A stretch of 64,000 nt of DNA, taken from NCBI GenBank assembly GCA_037176705.1, contig CM073887.1, positions 85,384,348-85,448,347 on the forward strand, read 5' to 3'. Source of the DNA: Molossus alvarezi (lineage: Eukaryota > Chordata > Mammalia > Chiroptera > Molossidae). The translations under genes and the position numbers were made by a program. How positions within the stretch are numbered: position 1 is the stretch's first letter; every line of letters begins with the position of its first letter. A model generated the notes under the pieces. The model did no database searches. It saw nothing but the letters and a program-made list of their open reading frames with translations, and was not told the origin of the DNA. This document shows, in pieces, positions 1-11,017 of this stretch.

Positions 1-235
1 CTTTTTCACCCAGTCTTCCTCCCCACTTCCCTCTGACAATTGTCAGTCTGTTTTCTGAATCTGAGTCTGTTTCTATTTTGTTTGTTAGTTTATTTTGTTC
101 ATTAGATTCCACAAATAAGTGAAATCACATGGTACTTGTTTTTCTCCTATTTCACTTAATATACTCTCCAGGTCCATACATGTTGTTGCAAAAGTAAGGT
201 TTTTTCTTTTTTATGACTGCATATCTTTCAGTTTT
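1..235 (-). repeat. Ancient L1 (L1M-type) 3' end fragment, antisense
   Basis: Read on the minus strand this matches the end of ORF2 and the 3' UTR of old mammalian L1. The plus strand shows the familiar antisense phrases for 'ttccacaaataagtgaaatca', 'tccaggtccatacatgttgttgcaaa' and 'ttttttatgactgcatat'. It is cut by the window start and passes abruptly at about 236 into a different part of L1, so the element is internally deleted or two fragments abut. Confidence 0.75.
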
Positions 236-613
236 GATCTCAGTAAATTTTTTTTCCTTGCTCAATCTGGCCAAATATTTATCAATTTTATTGAACTTTT
301 CAAAGAACTATCTTTTTTTGGTTTAGTTGATTTTCTCTTTTCTTTGCTTTTTATCCTATTGACCTCCCCCTCCAAAATTTATTCTTTTTTTTAGTCGTCC
401 TAATTTAGGTTTAATTGGCTCTTCTTTTTCTAGTCTTTAGCTGGAAAACCTGATTTTCTAAGGTAGGTATTTACTGTTATCAAGTTTCCTTTAAGTATAG
501 CTTTAGTAACATGTCACAAATTTTGGTATGTTGTCATTTTATGTTCATTCAAGGAAAAGTACTTTTTAATTCTCTTTTGATTTATTCTCTATACAATGTA
601 TTATTTAGAATGT
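236..613 (-). repeat. Ancient L1M ORF2 fragment (endonuclease side), antisense
   Basis: The antisense text follows the L1 ORF2 region just after the endonuclease domain ('ttttattgaacttttcaaagaac', 'tatagctttagtaacatgtcacaaattttggtatgtt'). It is strongly diverged and has no reading frame. It resumes at about 4921 after a nested block and runs on toward the L1 5' end through 5550, 5839-6078 and 8835-9120. Confidence 0.7.
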
Positions 614-746
614 CATACACCATATGTATATGGCTTAGTCATCATAAAATTCTTCCATTTTTAAGGTAGAATTAAATGATTATTTTGTAAGTACAAGGTA
701 TGCAACCATCATCATGATCTAGTTTGACAATATTTCAATCACCTAT
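614..746 (-). repeat. L1 3' UTR fragment, antisense, left part (nested in the older L1M)
   Basis: The phrases 'caaccatcatcatgatctag' and 'tttcaatcacc' are typical of antisense old-L1 3' UTR. The same fragment resumes at 4813-4920. It sits inside an L1M copy: 'attatttagaatgt' before it and 'ggttatttagaagtatgt' after it look like a decayed target-site duplication. Confidence 0.6.
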
Positions 747-1557
747 AAAGATTCCTGACGTGTCAATGAGAAAATGGCAGAAGAGTGAATAGAAGCTACA
801 CAGATGATCTCCCAGGACCAAATGAGAATTGCAACTAAAACAAAGACAAATCCCCAGAAAAAAGCAACAGAAAAGCAGCAGGACAGGACCATATAACCAG
901 GGACAGTGGTAGGATCTGAGAAGTGCAAGAGGGTGGCAAGCTGGGAGCCCACAGACAGCAGCAGTCATAGCTGTGAGCAGTGCTCTCAGGGAATAAAGAT
1001 CAAGCCTGCTCCACAGTGCAGAGAGCCAGGACAGAGTGCTAAAATAGCCACAGCCACTCACCTGGGGGCTATGGCAGAGGGAGGGCAGACAGGGCTGGAA
1101 CTTTGTGGGGACAACCGGGATTTGGAGGGCACTCAGAGTTTTGGCTGAGTTGTGGTCACAAAGGACGGTGGCCAGTGTGCTCCTCCCCAGAGCTGTTGGG
1201 AAAAGCAGCAGCCCCACCCCCACCCTTCACAGCTTCAGCCTTTTCCAGGTGAGGCAAATTGAGGCTCATTAACAACCAGCATCTATCCTACCCTCTAGAA
1301 ATCCTCTTATGCAGAACACCAGGGCTACATTCCAAGGCACTGAGTAACTGAGACTGCTAGCCTCCAGGAAAAAGCTAGAGGATAACTGAATCTATCCTGG
1401 GCTTGCAAATCTACCCAGCAAAGTAAGACTTGACAGTGGTGTTTAACGTGGGACCTCCCTTGGTCATCCAAACCCAGTAGAGAGAGCCACAAACAGCAGA
1501 ACACCAACACACACAGAGAAAATTTGGCAGGCTCCAAAACCCACTGAGATAGCCAAA

Positions 1558-2435
1558 ATGGTAAAACAAAGAAACAAATCCCAAATGAAAGAACAAGAGA
1601 ACTCTATCAAAGATGAAATAAATAAAATGCAGTTAAGCAAATTATCAGAGGTAAAGTTCAGAGCCATGATCTTGAGGAAGCTCAACAGCATGAGTAAGGA
1701 CATCAGCACCATGAATAAAGATATAGAAACATTAAAAACCAACCAAGTGAAAATAAAGAATGACAGCAGAAATAAAGAACACATTGGAAGGACTGACCAG
1801 CAGAGTAGAGGAAACTGAGGACCGGATCAGTGAATTAGAAGACAGGGTAGAAAAAAATCAACCAATCAGAAAACTAAAAGGAAAAAACAATTAAAAAACA
1901 GGAAGACAGCTTAAGAGAACTGTGGGACAACTGGAAACATAATAACATTCATATCATAGGAATCCCTAAAGAGGAAGAATATGGGCAAGGGTTAGAGAAT
2001 ATATTTGAAGAAATAGTGATAGAAAACTTTCCTAACTTGGTGAAGGAAGAAGGCATTTACATTCAAGAAGCACAGAGAGCCCTAAGTAAGAAGAACCCAA
2101 AAAGGCCCACACCAAGACACATAGTAATTAAATTGCCAAAAATTAAAGACAAAGAGATCATTCTAAAGGCAGCAAGAGATAAGCAACAGGTTACCTACAA
2201 AGGAAACCCCATAAGGCTCACAGTGGACTTCTCAACAGAAACACTACAGGCCAGAAGGGAGTGGCATGAAGTAATCAAGGTCATGAAAAACAAGGATCTG
2301 AATCCAAGACTACTCTATCCAGCAAGGCTATCATTCAAAATAGGTCAAATAAAGAGCTTCCCAGACAACAAAAGGCTAAGGGAATACATTAGCATCAAAC
2401 CAGCACTGCAAGATATGCTAAAAGGACTGCTGTAA
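1558..2435 (+). pseudogene. L1 ORF1: L1 ORF1 (RNA-binding chaperone), broken
   Basis: ORF1p is the trimeric single-strand nucleic-acid-binding protein that packages L1 RNA in the cytoplasm. The ATG at 1558 is the family start (MVKQRNKSQMKEQEN...). The N-terminal coiled-coil frame is open to 1818, where a small deletion near 1765 ('gacagcagaaat' against 'gacatatcagaaat' elsewhere) causes a frameshift to a stop. The RRM and C-terminal part reopens at 2016-2435 and ends in the family-typical LQDMLKGLL. Its 'ENSIKDEINKMQLSKLSEV' type groups it with the copy at 23090-23974 rather than with the 'ETSxEDE' copies. Confidence 0.9.
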
Positions 2436-2480
2436 TTAGTAGAAGAAATAGAAAGAAAAATAGAACCACATTAAACAAAA

Positions 2481-4534
2481 ATGGCAGTATTCAATTATTA
2501 CCTTAAATGTGAATGGTTAGAATACTCTGATAAAAAGACTCAGAGTAGCTGATTGGATAAGAAAGCATGACTCGCATATATGTTGTTTACCCACCTCACA
2601 ACAAAAGACTCACATAGGTTGAAAGTGAAGGGATGGAAAAAATCTTCCAAGCAAATGGAAAGGAAAAAAAGCTGAGGTAGCAATACTCATATCTGAGAAA
2701 GTAGATTTCAAAATGAAGGCTGTAACTAGAGACAAAGAAGGCCATTACATAATATTGAAAGGATATATCCAAGAGGAAGATATAACCTTGATAAACATAT
2801 AGGCATCCATTATAGGAGCACCAACATATATTAAGAATCTTCTGGAGGACTTCAAAGGAGAAATTGACAGCAATACAATCACAGCAATTCAACACCCCGC
2901 TGACATCACTGTATAGATCATCTAGACAAAAAATTAACAAGGAAACACAGACTCTAAATGAAGAACTAGATCGAATTAATTTCATGGATATCTGGAGAGA
3001 ATTAGACCTCAAAACTGCAGAATTCACATTCTTCTCCAGTGCACATGGGACATTCTCAAAGATAGATCACATGTTAGGGCACAAACTAAGTCTCTACAAG
3101 TTCAAGAAGACTGAAATCATATCAAGCATCTTCTCAGATCACAATGGCAAGAAACTAGAAATCAATTGCAACAAAAACATTCAAAGACATTTGAACACAT
3201 GGAGGCTCAATAGCATGTTATTGAACAATGAATGGATTACCATGGGGATCAAGGAAGAAATGAAAAATTTCCTGGAAACCAATGAAAATGAACACACAAC
3301 AACACAAAATCTATGGGATGCAGAGAAAGCAGTTCTGAGAGGGAAGTTCATAGCACTACAGGCCTACCTCAAGAAATAAGAAAATCTCTAATAGACTATC
3401 TAATCTCACATCTTAAAGAACTAGAAAGCAAACAAAAAGAAAACCCAGAGCAAGTAGAAGGAAGGAAATAGTAAAGATCAGAGCAGAAATAAATGACATG
3501 GAGACCAAAACAACAATTCAAAGGATCAATGAAACAAAGAGCTGGTTTTTTGAAAAGATAAACAAGATTGATGGACCCAGAACTAGACTCATTAAGAAAC
3601 AAAAAGAGAGAATTCAACGCACAAAATCAGAAATGAAAGAGAAGTAATAACTGACATCACAAAAATACAAAAAATTGTTAACAAATATTATGAACAATTT
3701 ACGGCAACAAATTTAACAATCTCAGTGAAATGGACAAATTTCTAGAAATACACAGTCTCTCAAAACTGAACCGGGAAGAGATAGAAAACTTGAACAGACC
3801 AATAACAACAAAAAAATTGAAGATGTAATCAAGACTCTCCCAGCAAACAAAAGCCCAGGCCTGAATGGCTTCACAGGGGAATTCTACCGATCATTCAAAG
3901 AGGAACTAATACCCATTCTCCACAAACTATTTTAAAAAATTTAAGAAGAAGGAAGACTTCCAAACTCGTTTTATGAAGCCAGCATATTTCTAATTCCAAA
4001 ACCAGAAAAAGACACTACAAAGAAAGAAAACTACAGGCCAATATCCCTGATGAACATAGATGCCAAAATCCTGAACAAAATGACTAGCAAATCGAATCCA
4101 GCAATACATCAAAAAAATTATTCACCATGACCAAGTGGGAAGAAATGCTCAACATCACTAATCATCAGAGAGATGCAAATTAAAACAACAATGAGGTATC
4201 ACCTCACACCTGTCAGAATGGCCACCATCAACAAATCATCAAACAAATGTTAGCGAGGGTGTGGAGAAAAGGGGACTCTAGTACATTGCTGGTGGGAATA
4301 GCAGCACTATTTACAATAGCTAAGATCTGGAAACAGCCCAAATGTCCATCAGTAGACAAATGGATAAAAAAGCTGTGGTACGTATACACAATGGAGTACT
4401 ATGCAGCTGTAAGAAAGAAAGATCTCTTATCCTTTGAGATGACATGGAGGGATCTGGAAAGTATCATTCTAAGTGAAAGAAGCCAATCTGAGAAAGAAAA
4501 GTATCACATGTTCTCACTTATTTGTGGAATATAA
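2481..4534 (+). pseudogene. L1 ORF2: L1 ORF2 (endonuclease/RT), internally deleted
   Basis: Starts at the family ATG (2481) 45 nt after the ORF1 stop and ends at the family stop after 'SLICGI' (4534). The endonuclease part contains '[23 protein letters not shown]' (about 3018-3086) and many stops. The fingers region up to 'KIIHHDQVG' is present, then the sequence jumps at ~4140 to '[13 protein letters not shown]'. The catalytic FADD box and thumb are therefore lost. A second jump at ~4290 removes the stretch after the Cys-rich CX3C motif. Both junctions show about 2 bp of microhomology. The product would lack RT activity. Confidence 0.9.
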
Positions 4535-4812
4535 TGAACATAACAGTCTGAGGAATGGGGTAGTCCCAGAGATGTGGAAGTGGGGTGCAGATTGACAATC
4601 TCCAGAAGAGGGGGTTGGGGAGAGATAAACCACAGAACTTATATGCATGTATGCATGAATAATGGACATGGACAACAAAGCTGGGGACAGGGCGAGGAGG
4701 GAGGGAGAGGGGGAATCAGTGGGGGGAAAAGGAGAATCATCTGTAATAAAAATAAATACAAAATAAATAAAAATACATTCATATCCATTAAAAAAAAAAA
4801 GATTCCTGATGT

Positions 4813-4920
4813 TTATTTGCAGTAAATCCTGATTCTTACTTCCAGTTCCAGGAATCACTAGTTTACATTCTATCTTTATAAAGTTGCCATTTCTGGGTAT
4901 TTTATATTAATAAAAACATA
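4813..4920 (-). repeat. L1 3' UTR fragment, antisense, right part
   Basis: Continuation of 614-746 after the sense L1 insertion. 'gtttacattctatctttataaagttgcc' then 'ttctgggtattttatat' follow the antisense old-L1 3' UTR. Confidence 0.55.
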
Positions 4921-5550
4921 ATAGGTTATTTAGAAGTATGTTATTTAATTTCTAATATTTAGGAATTCCCAAATTTTCTTCTGTTGTTGATTTGTAGTCA
5001 TGTGTATTATTTTAATTATTTTAAATTTGTGGAGGCATGTTTTATGGCCTGGGATATAGTTTATTTCAGAGAATGTTTCATGTGTACTTGAAAAGCATGT
5101 GTGCTGCTGTGTGGTGGATAATGTGTCTGAGAGCTATCTGTTAGTTAATAGTGTTGTCCAAGTCTTCTATGTCTCTGCTGATTTTCTGTGTAGTTGCTCG
5201 TCTTTCCATTAGAAAGTATTTTTTTTATATACTACTATAGTCTTTCCAGCTCTCTTATGGTTATTATTTGCCTGATATATCTTTCCCCATTCCTTTACCT
5301 CTCTGTGTTTTTAAAACTAAAGTTTGTAACTTATGGATATAATATAGTTGTACCATTTCTCATATATAAAATGTTGCCAATCTCTATCTTTAGTAAACAT
5401 TGGGGTGTTTACTACATTTACATTTAATGCAGTTATTGATATGATTGGATTTAAATCAGCCATTTTGCTATTTACTGTTCCTTTTTCCTCCTTTACTATC
5501 CCTTTTTAGCTTTAAATAGTTTTTTGTTAGGATATCACTGTAATTCCTAT
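4921..5550 (-). repeat. Ancient L1M, antisense, continued
   Basis: 'ggttatttagaagtatgttatttaatttc' and 'gtgctgctgtgtggtggataatgtg' are the antisense of the old-L1 endonuclease region. No frame survives. The 5' direction of the element is to the right. Confidence 0.7.
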
Positions 5551-5564
5551 AAAAATGTTTTTGG

Positions 5565-5824
5565 CCCTGGCCAGTTTGGCTCAGCGGTTAGAGCGTCGGC
5601 CTGCGGTCCGGAGAGACCGGGGTTCGGTTCCCGCTAAGGGCACATACTTCGGTTGCAGTTTGTCCCCGGCCCTGGTTGGTCGTGCAGGTGGCAGCCACTC
5701 GATGTGTCCCTTCACGTCGATGTTTCTCTCTCTCTCTCCCTTCCTCTCTCTCCCTCCCACTCTATCTGTACAAAAATTGGAAAAATATTCTCGGGTGAGG
5801 ATAAAAAAAAAAAAAAAAGTATTT
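5565..5824 (+). mobile_element. VES-type SINE (tRNA-derived), young
   Basis: Pol III SINE with tRNA-like head (A box TGGCTCAGCGG, B box GGTTCGGTTCC), LINE-like body 'gcagtttgtccccggccctgg', CT-rich stretch, and tail 'cgggtgaggata' followed by A16. A perfect 14-bp TSD (aaaaatgtttttgg) lies at 5551-5564 and 5825-5838. CpGs in the head are largely retained, which suggests a recent insertion. I call this tail form 'type A' below; 'type B' ends in 'aaatcaataaa'. Confidence 0.95.
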
Positions 5825-5838
5825 AAAAATGTTTTTGG

Positions 5839-6078
5839 AGTTTTTTTTAAATGGCTCCTTGGAGATTACAAGGTACATCTTACTTTAAAAGAATCTGCTT
5901 CAGATTACTGCTAAATTAATTCCAATAAAGTAAACTTTGCTCTAATATGGCGCTCTCTCTTATCCTTTGTGCTATTATTGTCATTATTATATCCTTAAAT
6001 ATTACATAATAGAAGTTATAAAATAGTTTTTATTTGTTTTATGTACTTTACATCAGTCAAGAGAAAAGAGAAATATTT
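5839..6078 (-). repeat. Ancient L1M 5' region, antisense
   Basis: 'tggctccttggagattacaaggtacatc' follows the antisense 5' part of old L1. It continues at 8835 after the HAL1 insertion. Confidence 0.55.
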
Positions 6079-6089
6079 ATTCAGATTTT

Positions 6090-8823
6090 TTTCTTTAATT
6101 TTTTTATTTTTTTAAAACATCTTTATTGTTGAATGTATTACAGATGTTTCTCCCTTTTTTCCCCATTGACCCTCCTCCTCCCGAATCCTGCCCCCCACTT
6201 CCCCACACTATTGTTGGTGTCCATTGGTTATGCATATATGCATAGAAGTTCTTTGGTTTATCTCATCCTGCCCTCCCTCCCTCCTTGCCTTTGAGGTTCA
6301 TCAGTCTAACAACCAATTTGTACTTCTTAATTCTTTCATCTTTTTCACTGATTCCCCCAGCCCCCACCCATCTGGCAAGCAACAAAAACTTCTCTGTATG
6401 TATGAGTCTGTTTCTGTTCTGCTTGCTCATTTTGTTTGTAGATGCAATTGTTGATAGATATGTATTAACTGCCATTTTATTGTTCATATTTTTGTTTTTC
6501 TTCACCTTCAAAGAAACCCTTTAACATTTCAAATAATACTGGTTTGGTGGTGATGAACTCCCTTAGCTTTTTCTTGCTGGGAAACTCTTGATATGTCCAT
6601 GATTCTAAATGATAGCTTTGCAGGATAGAGTAATCTTGGTTGTAGGTCATTGCTTTTCATCACCTTGAATACCTCTTGCCATTTCTTTTTGGCCTGCAAA
6701 GTTTCTTTTGAGAAATCCACTGACAGTCTTATGGGAGATCCTTTGTAGGTAATGGACTGCTTTCTTCTTGCTGCTTTTAAGATTTTCTCTTTGTATTTAA
6801 CCTTTGGCATTTTGATGATGATGTGTCTTGGTGTGGACCTCTTTGGGTTCAACTTGTTTGGGACACTCTGTGCTTCCTGGACTTGTATGTCTGTTTTCTT
6901 CAACAAGTTAGGGAAGTTTTCTGTCATTATTGTTTCAAATAGCTTTTCAATTTCTTGCCCTCTCTCTTCTCCTTCTGGCACCCCTAATGATGCGAATGTT
7001 GGCAGGCTTGAAGTTGTCCCAGAGGCTCCTTATACTATCCTCATTCTTTTTTCTTTTTGCTCTTCTGATTGGGTGTTTTCTGCTTCCTTATATTCCAAAT
7101 TGATGGTTTGCTTCTTGGCTTTACCTATTCTACTATTGATTCCCTGTAAATTATTCTTTATTTCAGTTAGTGCATCCTTCGTTTCTGACTGGTTCTTTTT
7201 TATGTTGTTGATGTTCTCACTAAGTTCCTTGAAGGTCTCACTAAGTCCCTTGAATGTCTCACCAAGTTTGTTGAACAACATTATAACCAGTGTTTTGAAC
7301 TCTGCATCTGATTGATTTCTTAAATTCATTTTGTTTAGTTCTTTTCTTGGAGTTTTGTTCTTTTCTTTCATTTAGGACATATTTCTCTGTCTCCTTATTT
7401 TGGCTGCTTCCCTGTGATTGTTTCTCTGTATTAGGCAGAGTTACTATGTCTCCTAGGCTTTGTAGGGTGGCCTAATGTTGTAGGTGTCCTGTAGGATCTA
7501 GTGGCACAGTCTCCCTGATCACCCGAGCTGGGCCCTTGAGGTGCACCCCTAGTGTGAACTGTACACCCTTCTGTTGTAATTGAGTCTTGATTGCTGTTGG
7601 CACATCAATGGGAGGGATTGACTCAGGCTGATCAGCTGTAAGGACTGGCTATTCCCACTGACAACTGACCTCTGACTACCTTGGAGGATCAGCTGTGTAG
7701 GGGCCCAGCACACAGAGCAAGACTTACTTCCTCAGGGCTCTGGAACCCACTGAGACCACTCATTGAGTGTGTCACTTGTGGAGGTGGTTAGGTGGTACTG
7801 TTTTGATGTGGTCTGAAGCTGTCCACTGGATGTGCTGGCTCTGGGGCCAGGTCAGCCACTGCCTGTGTTCTGTCCAGGGCCACCTGGCATAAGCTACAAA
7901 GTGATCTGCAGACAGCTGCTTCTTGTGCTGGGCTTGGAGGTGACCAAGAAAAGCCAAGTTGTGAACCAAGGCTGGCTGCTTCTAGTGCTAGGCTTGGGGC
8001 CACTTAACAAGAGGTATGGGGCTAGCTGAGACCAGATGTTGCTTGTTTGAAAGATTTTAGGGAACTCTGAAGCAGGATCCAAGACAGGCCAATCCTATGG
8101 TAAAGCCTTTGGAAACAGCTTGGGTAGGCCCAAAAGCTGGGTGGGGCAGGGCCTCAGGGAATTACCAGAGTGGGGCAAACAGTGTGAGCCAGGTTGCTGG
8201 AGTCCCAGATATGGGGGCCGTCTGCTGCTTCAGGGAAGGGCTCACCAAAGGAATATCAGCCTCTGACAGCACCTCTGTCCAGGATAAAGCTGCCCATCCA
8301 GTCCTTGTCCCAAGGCCAAACAGCTCAGTTCTTCCCTGTTCTCTGTTGCCCCTCAAGCCGCCTCTCCTCTGAGCTCAGATGGAGCAAGTCTGAGTAAGTT
8401 CGTGCGTGGGTCCTTCAAGAGGGTCTGCCTGGGGCTCCCACAGGCGCAGCCTCCCTCAGCCTCAGTTCCCACTGATTATTCCAGCCGGAAGTTATGGGGA
8501 CTTTTCTTCCTGTCACTGGAACCCTGAGCTGGGGGCCTGGTGTGGGTCGGGGACCCCTCACTCCTCAGGGAGGACCTTCCCAGCCGAGGTAGCCTCCTGA
8601 TTTTATCCACCACATGTGGGTGTGGGACCAGCCTGTCTGCGCCTCTGCCCCTCCTACCAGTCTTGATATGGCTTCTTCCTTATTTCTGTAGTTGTAGGAC
8701 TTCCATTCAGCTCCATTTCAGGGGGTTCTGAATGATGCTGTGTCGTAATTTAGTTGTAATTTTGATGTGGTTGTGGGAGGAGGCTACACTGCATTTACCT
8801 ACACCGCCATCTTGACTGGGAAA
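6090..8823 (-). mobile_element. HAL1: HAL1-type 'half-L1' (ORF1 only), antisense
   Basis: The element is bounded by an 11-bp TSD (attcagatttt at 6079-6089 and 8824-8834). In its own sense it runs from a 5' end with 'caagatggcggtgtaggta' (8783-8820), through a ~1.4-kb 5' UTR and a broken ORF1 (7398 to 6465), straight into an L1-like 3' UTR and A tail. No ORF2 sequence lies between ORF1 and the 3' UTR. The copy at 61098-63304 has the same order and the same ends, so this is a family structure and not a chance deletion. HAL1 elements are known ORF1-only derivatives of L1 that depend on L1 ORF2p in trans. Confidence 0.85.
6465..7398 (-). pseudogene. HAL1 ORF1, broken
   Basis: ORF1p-like protein. 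A coiled-coil N-terminal part (7371-7030, with [21 protein letters not shown]) and an RRM/CTD part (6981-6529, with [11 protein letters not shown] and LQPRLLYPAKLSFR) lie in different frames with a break near 7000. The position of the family ATG (7396-7398) reads ATA, so the start is also lost. A further frameshift follows residue ~140 of the C-terminal piece. It is closest to the ORF1 of the older L1 at 57321, not to the young L1s. Confidence 0.82.
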
Positions 8824-8834
8824 ATTCAGATTTT

Positions 8835-9120
8835 CTTTTGTATTTAAGTAATTACCTTTATTGCGGTTCTTTATTTTTTGTGTGGATCTAATTTTCTGTC
8901 TGATGTCATATCCTTATTGCCTGAAGGGTTTCCTTTGGTGTTTCTTGTAAGGTGGGTTTGCTAGCAATGAATTCTTTTAGTCTTTGATTATTTGGAAATA
9001 TCTTTGTGTCTCCATTTTTAAAGAATAGTTTGAATAAGAATTCTTCATTGCCTCCTTTATTATATCAGAGCATTAGTGTTAGGAGGATCTGGCCTATTTC
9101 TTATGAGTAGTCCATATATT
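8835..9120 (-). repeat. Ancient L1M 5' region, antisense, end piece
   Basis: 'tggtgtttcttgtaaggtgggtttgctagcaatgaattc' and 'ttcattgcctcctttattat' are antisense ORF1-side sequence of old L1. It is the right-hand continuation of 5839-6078. Confidence 0.6.
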
Positions 9121-9855
9121 CTTCTACTGAACGTAATAATTTCACAGAACACCAGCATCAGAAAGTCCTTCTGTTACCATATGGATCAAAACAAACAAAG
9201 CCACTGTAGTCATGTCTGAACAAAGAGATAAAGAAAGATGCCCAAGACACAAAAATGTTCTGATATACCCCTCTCAGGATTAATATGTTTATATGAGAGA
9301 CTGCTGCTTTAGCAATTGTAAATTAGCCTTGTTTTATTCTTTGCATGTTACAGATAAAAATTTTAAAGATATAATCATAAAATTTCACCCACTTCATAAC
9401 ATTATGTAAACCTTAGTCAAGCTCAATTTGCCTGAGCCTGCTTCCAAATCACCAAAGATAAATCCAGATCCTGTAACAACCTCTTACTAAGACTCCATGG
9501 TTCTTCAAAGTGTGTGGTCTCCCCCACTGCAAAGAGTTAGAAGCCCTGGTTTGTTCAACTATAGGTGACTTCATGATCTTTTTGGCTGAAGGGCACTGAC
9601 ACCTGAATTAGAAAGACTTAAAGTTAGGATGCACAAAGACTTATTAGTTAAATATAACAAAAACGAAGTTATAAGTTATAATATTAATATCAAAAAAGTT
9701 TTAATTCAATGAAAATCATTATCAGCTAATGTAGGCAAACAGCAAAGGATAAAATCTGTATTAAAAATCTAACTTGAAAGTCTGTAGGTACTCAAAAATA
9801 GCATAAAAATGAAAAAAGGTCTCCTGGAATACTCGTGCTCTGGGTTAGAGGTCAG
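9121..9855. other. Unassigned AT-rich DNA
   Basis: No ORF, RNA gene or recognisable repeat boundary. It may hold an old decayed LTR or DNA transposon, but I could not name one. Confidence 0.4.
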
Positions 9856-9922
9856 GAAGCTTTTTCTGTAAAGGGCCAAAGAGTTAACTTTTCAACTCTG
9901 CAGACCAGATCTGTGTTGCAAC
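9856..9922 (+). mobile_element. hAT-Charlie MITE (MER30/MER33-like), left half
   Basis: 'gtcaggaagctttttctgtaaagggcc' is the hallmark start of this non-autonomous hAT element. The element is split by the LTR at 9923-10901 and resumes at 10902. Confidence 0.7.
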
Positions 9923-10901
9923 TGTTACCTGACAGGGACTGGCCTGGAGCAGGTCTGCCTTGAGCCTGCCTGTAGTGTGTGGGTTCTTGACTTCATGTGG
10001 GAAAAATTTCACCGTACGAGTCCAAACGGGTTTGGGAGTATATTTATTAAAGCTGTGGACAGTGAAACAAAGGAAGAAATCAGGGTAGAAGAAACAACAG
10101 GAGAGAGCCTACATGGTGCTCTGCTTTGGCTCTAGAAATGTTATCGGAAAGGAGTGAGCCAGAGCAGGGCTGCTGCTGGTCACAGTGAGAGAAGTGATCT
10201 TGAGGTGGGGCTGCTTTACCTCTCTGGGAAATCAGAAAAAAGGGAGCCTTGGAGACAGGATCAAGGGGTGAGCCCAGGTCCAGCGGCTGCTGCCCACTGC
10301 TCCCCGGGTTGTAAGTCTCATGGGGACCCTTGGAAATAAAAGTTCATGCTGGGAAGGGGCATGGGTGTGCTCTAGAGGGAGCCTGTTTTTAGTCTTTGTC
10401 CTGGGGGCTTCTTATCTTTGTTTTTTTTATGCAAGCAAGAATCTCAGGGGAGGGTTTCAGTAGAATATTCATCAGCTTTCCAGGTGCATTTTTAATGTGC
10501 TGATGCAGCAAAGTGAGCATATGGGGGAGTTTTGGAGTATTCTTTGCTCTGTTTCACTGTTTTACTTTTATCTTAGGTCTGTGGCTTTAATGGCGTTTTT
10601 GTTATTTGTTCCTCAACTTCATCTGTCCTTGGGTTTAGCTGGCGCAAATTGCATTAATTGGGTTTTTGTTCTCTATTTTCCCAGGCCAGGGTGATATAAG
10701 CTATATATTTTCTGATTAGGTTGGAGGGTATAACCATTTTGCTCTCAAGTGTCCTTGGTTAGGGAAGGTAAGGTCTTTTAATACACAAGCTAACTGTAAC
10801 CTGCCGAACCTGCCGAACTATTTAGCCTTGTTGAATTTTCTTATCTCAGTTTCCCCATTCCACTTACACAGACATTTTCCTAGCTTCTTACTATCCTGCC
10901 A
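9923..10901 (-). mobile_element. Solo LTR of an endogenous retrovirus, ~979 bp
   Basis: Begins TG (9923-9924) and ends CA (10900-10901). It is flanked by a 6-bp TSD, tgcaac (9917-9922) and cgcaac (10902-10907); the one difference is a CpG-decay change. Removing the LTR restores the hAT MITE text 'gcaactactca'. In antisense, AATAAA lies near 10040-10050, about 120 bp from the left end, which favours minus orientation. A 6-bp TSD is typical of class II (ERVK-like) integrations. No internal proviral sequence is present. Confidence 0.75.
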
Positions 10902-11017
10902 CGCAACTACTCATCTTTACAGTTATTTTGTGAAAGCAGCCATAGACAGTACATAAACATAGGGACATCACTGTGTTTTAAGAAAATTTCATTTATAAAC
11001 ACTGAGTTTGGATTTTT
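10902..11017 (+). mobile_element. hAT-Charlie MITE, right half
   Basis: 'gaaagcagccatagacagtacataaac' continues the MITE from 9856-9922. It is interrupted again by the SINE at 11018-11224; a short remainder follows up to about 11260. A complete copy of the same family lies at 28886-29100. Confidence 0.72.

Larger units (their letters stand above)
762..4797 (+). mobile_element. L1: LINE-1, sense, full 5' end, two internal deletions
   Basis: A sense L1 is bounded by a near-perfect 15-bp TSD (aaagattcctgacgt at 747-761; aaagattcctgatgt at 4798-4812) and ends in an A tail. It begins with the same 5' UTR start as the other L1s here ('aaaatggcagaagagtgaa'), so it is not 5'-truncated. ORF1 and ORF2 are both broken. 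Compared with the copy at 31093-37407, ORF2 has lost about 1.57 kb at position ~4140 and about 0.15 kb at ~4290. This explains the 4.0-kb length against about 6 kb for a complete element. Confidence 0.93.

Noticed and set aside
5565..5645. tRNA gene (A and B boxes, foldable head)
   Set aside because: It is the head of a VES SINE: the LINE-like body, A tail and TSD follow, and near-identical copies recur through the window.
7440..8800. Short plus-strand ORFs (7832-8029, 8097-8372, 8406-8600) as a gene
   Set aside because: They lie in the 5' UTR of the antisense HAL1; the GC-rich composition alone keeps them open.
9121..9855. Old LTR or DNA transposon
   Set aside because: Some LTR-like flavour, but no ends, TSD or recognisable core could be fixed.
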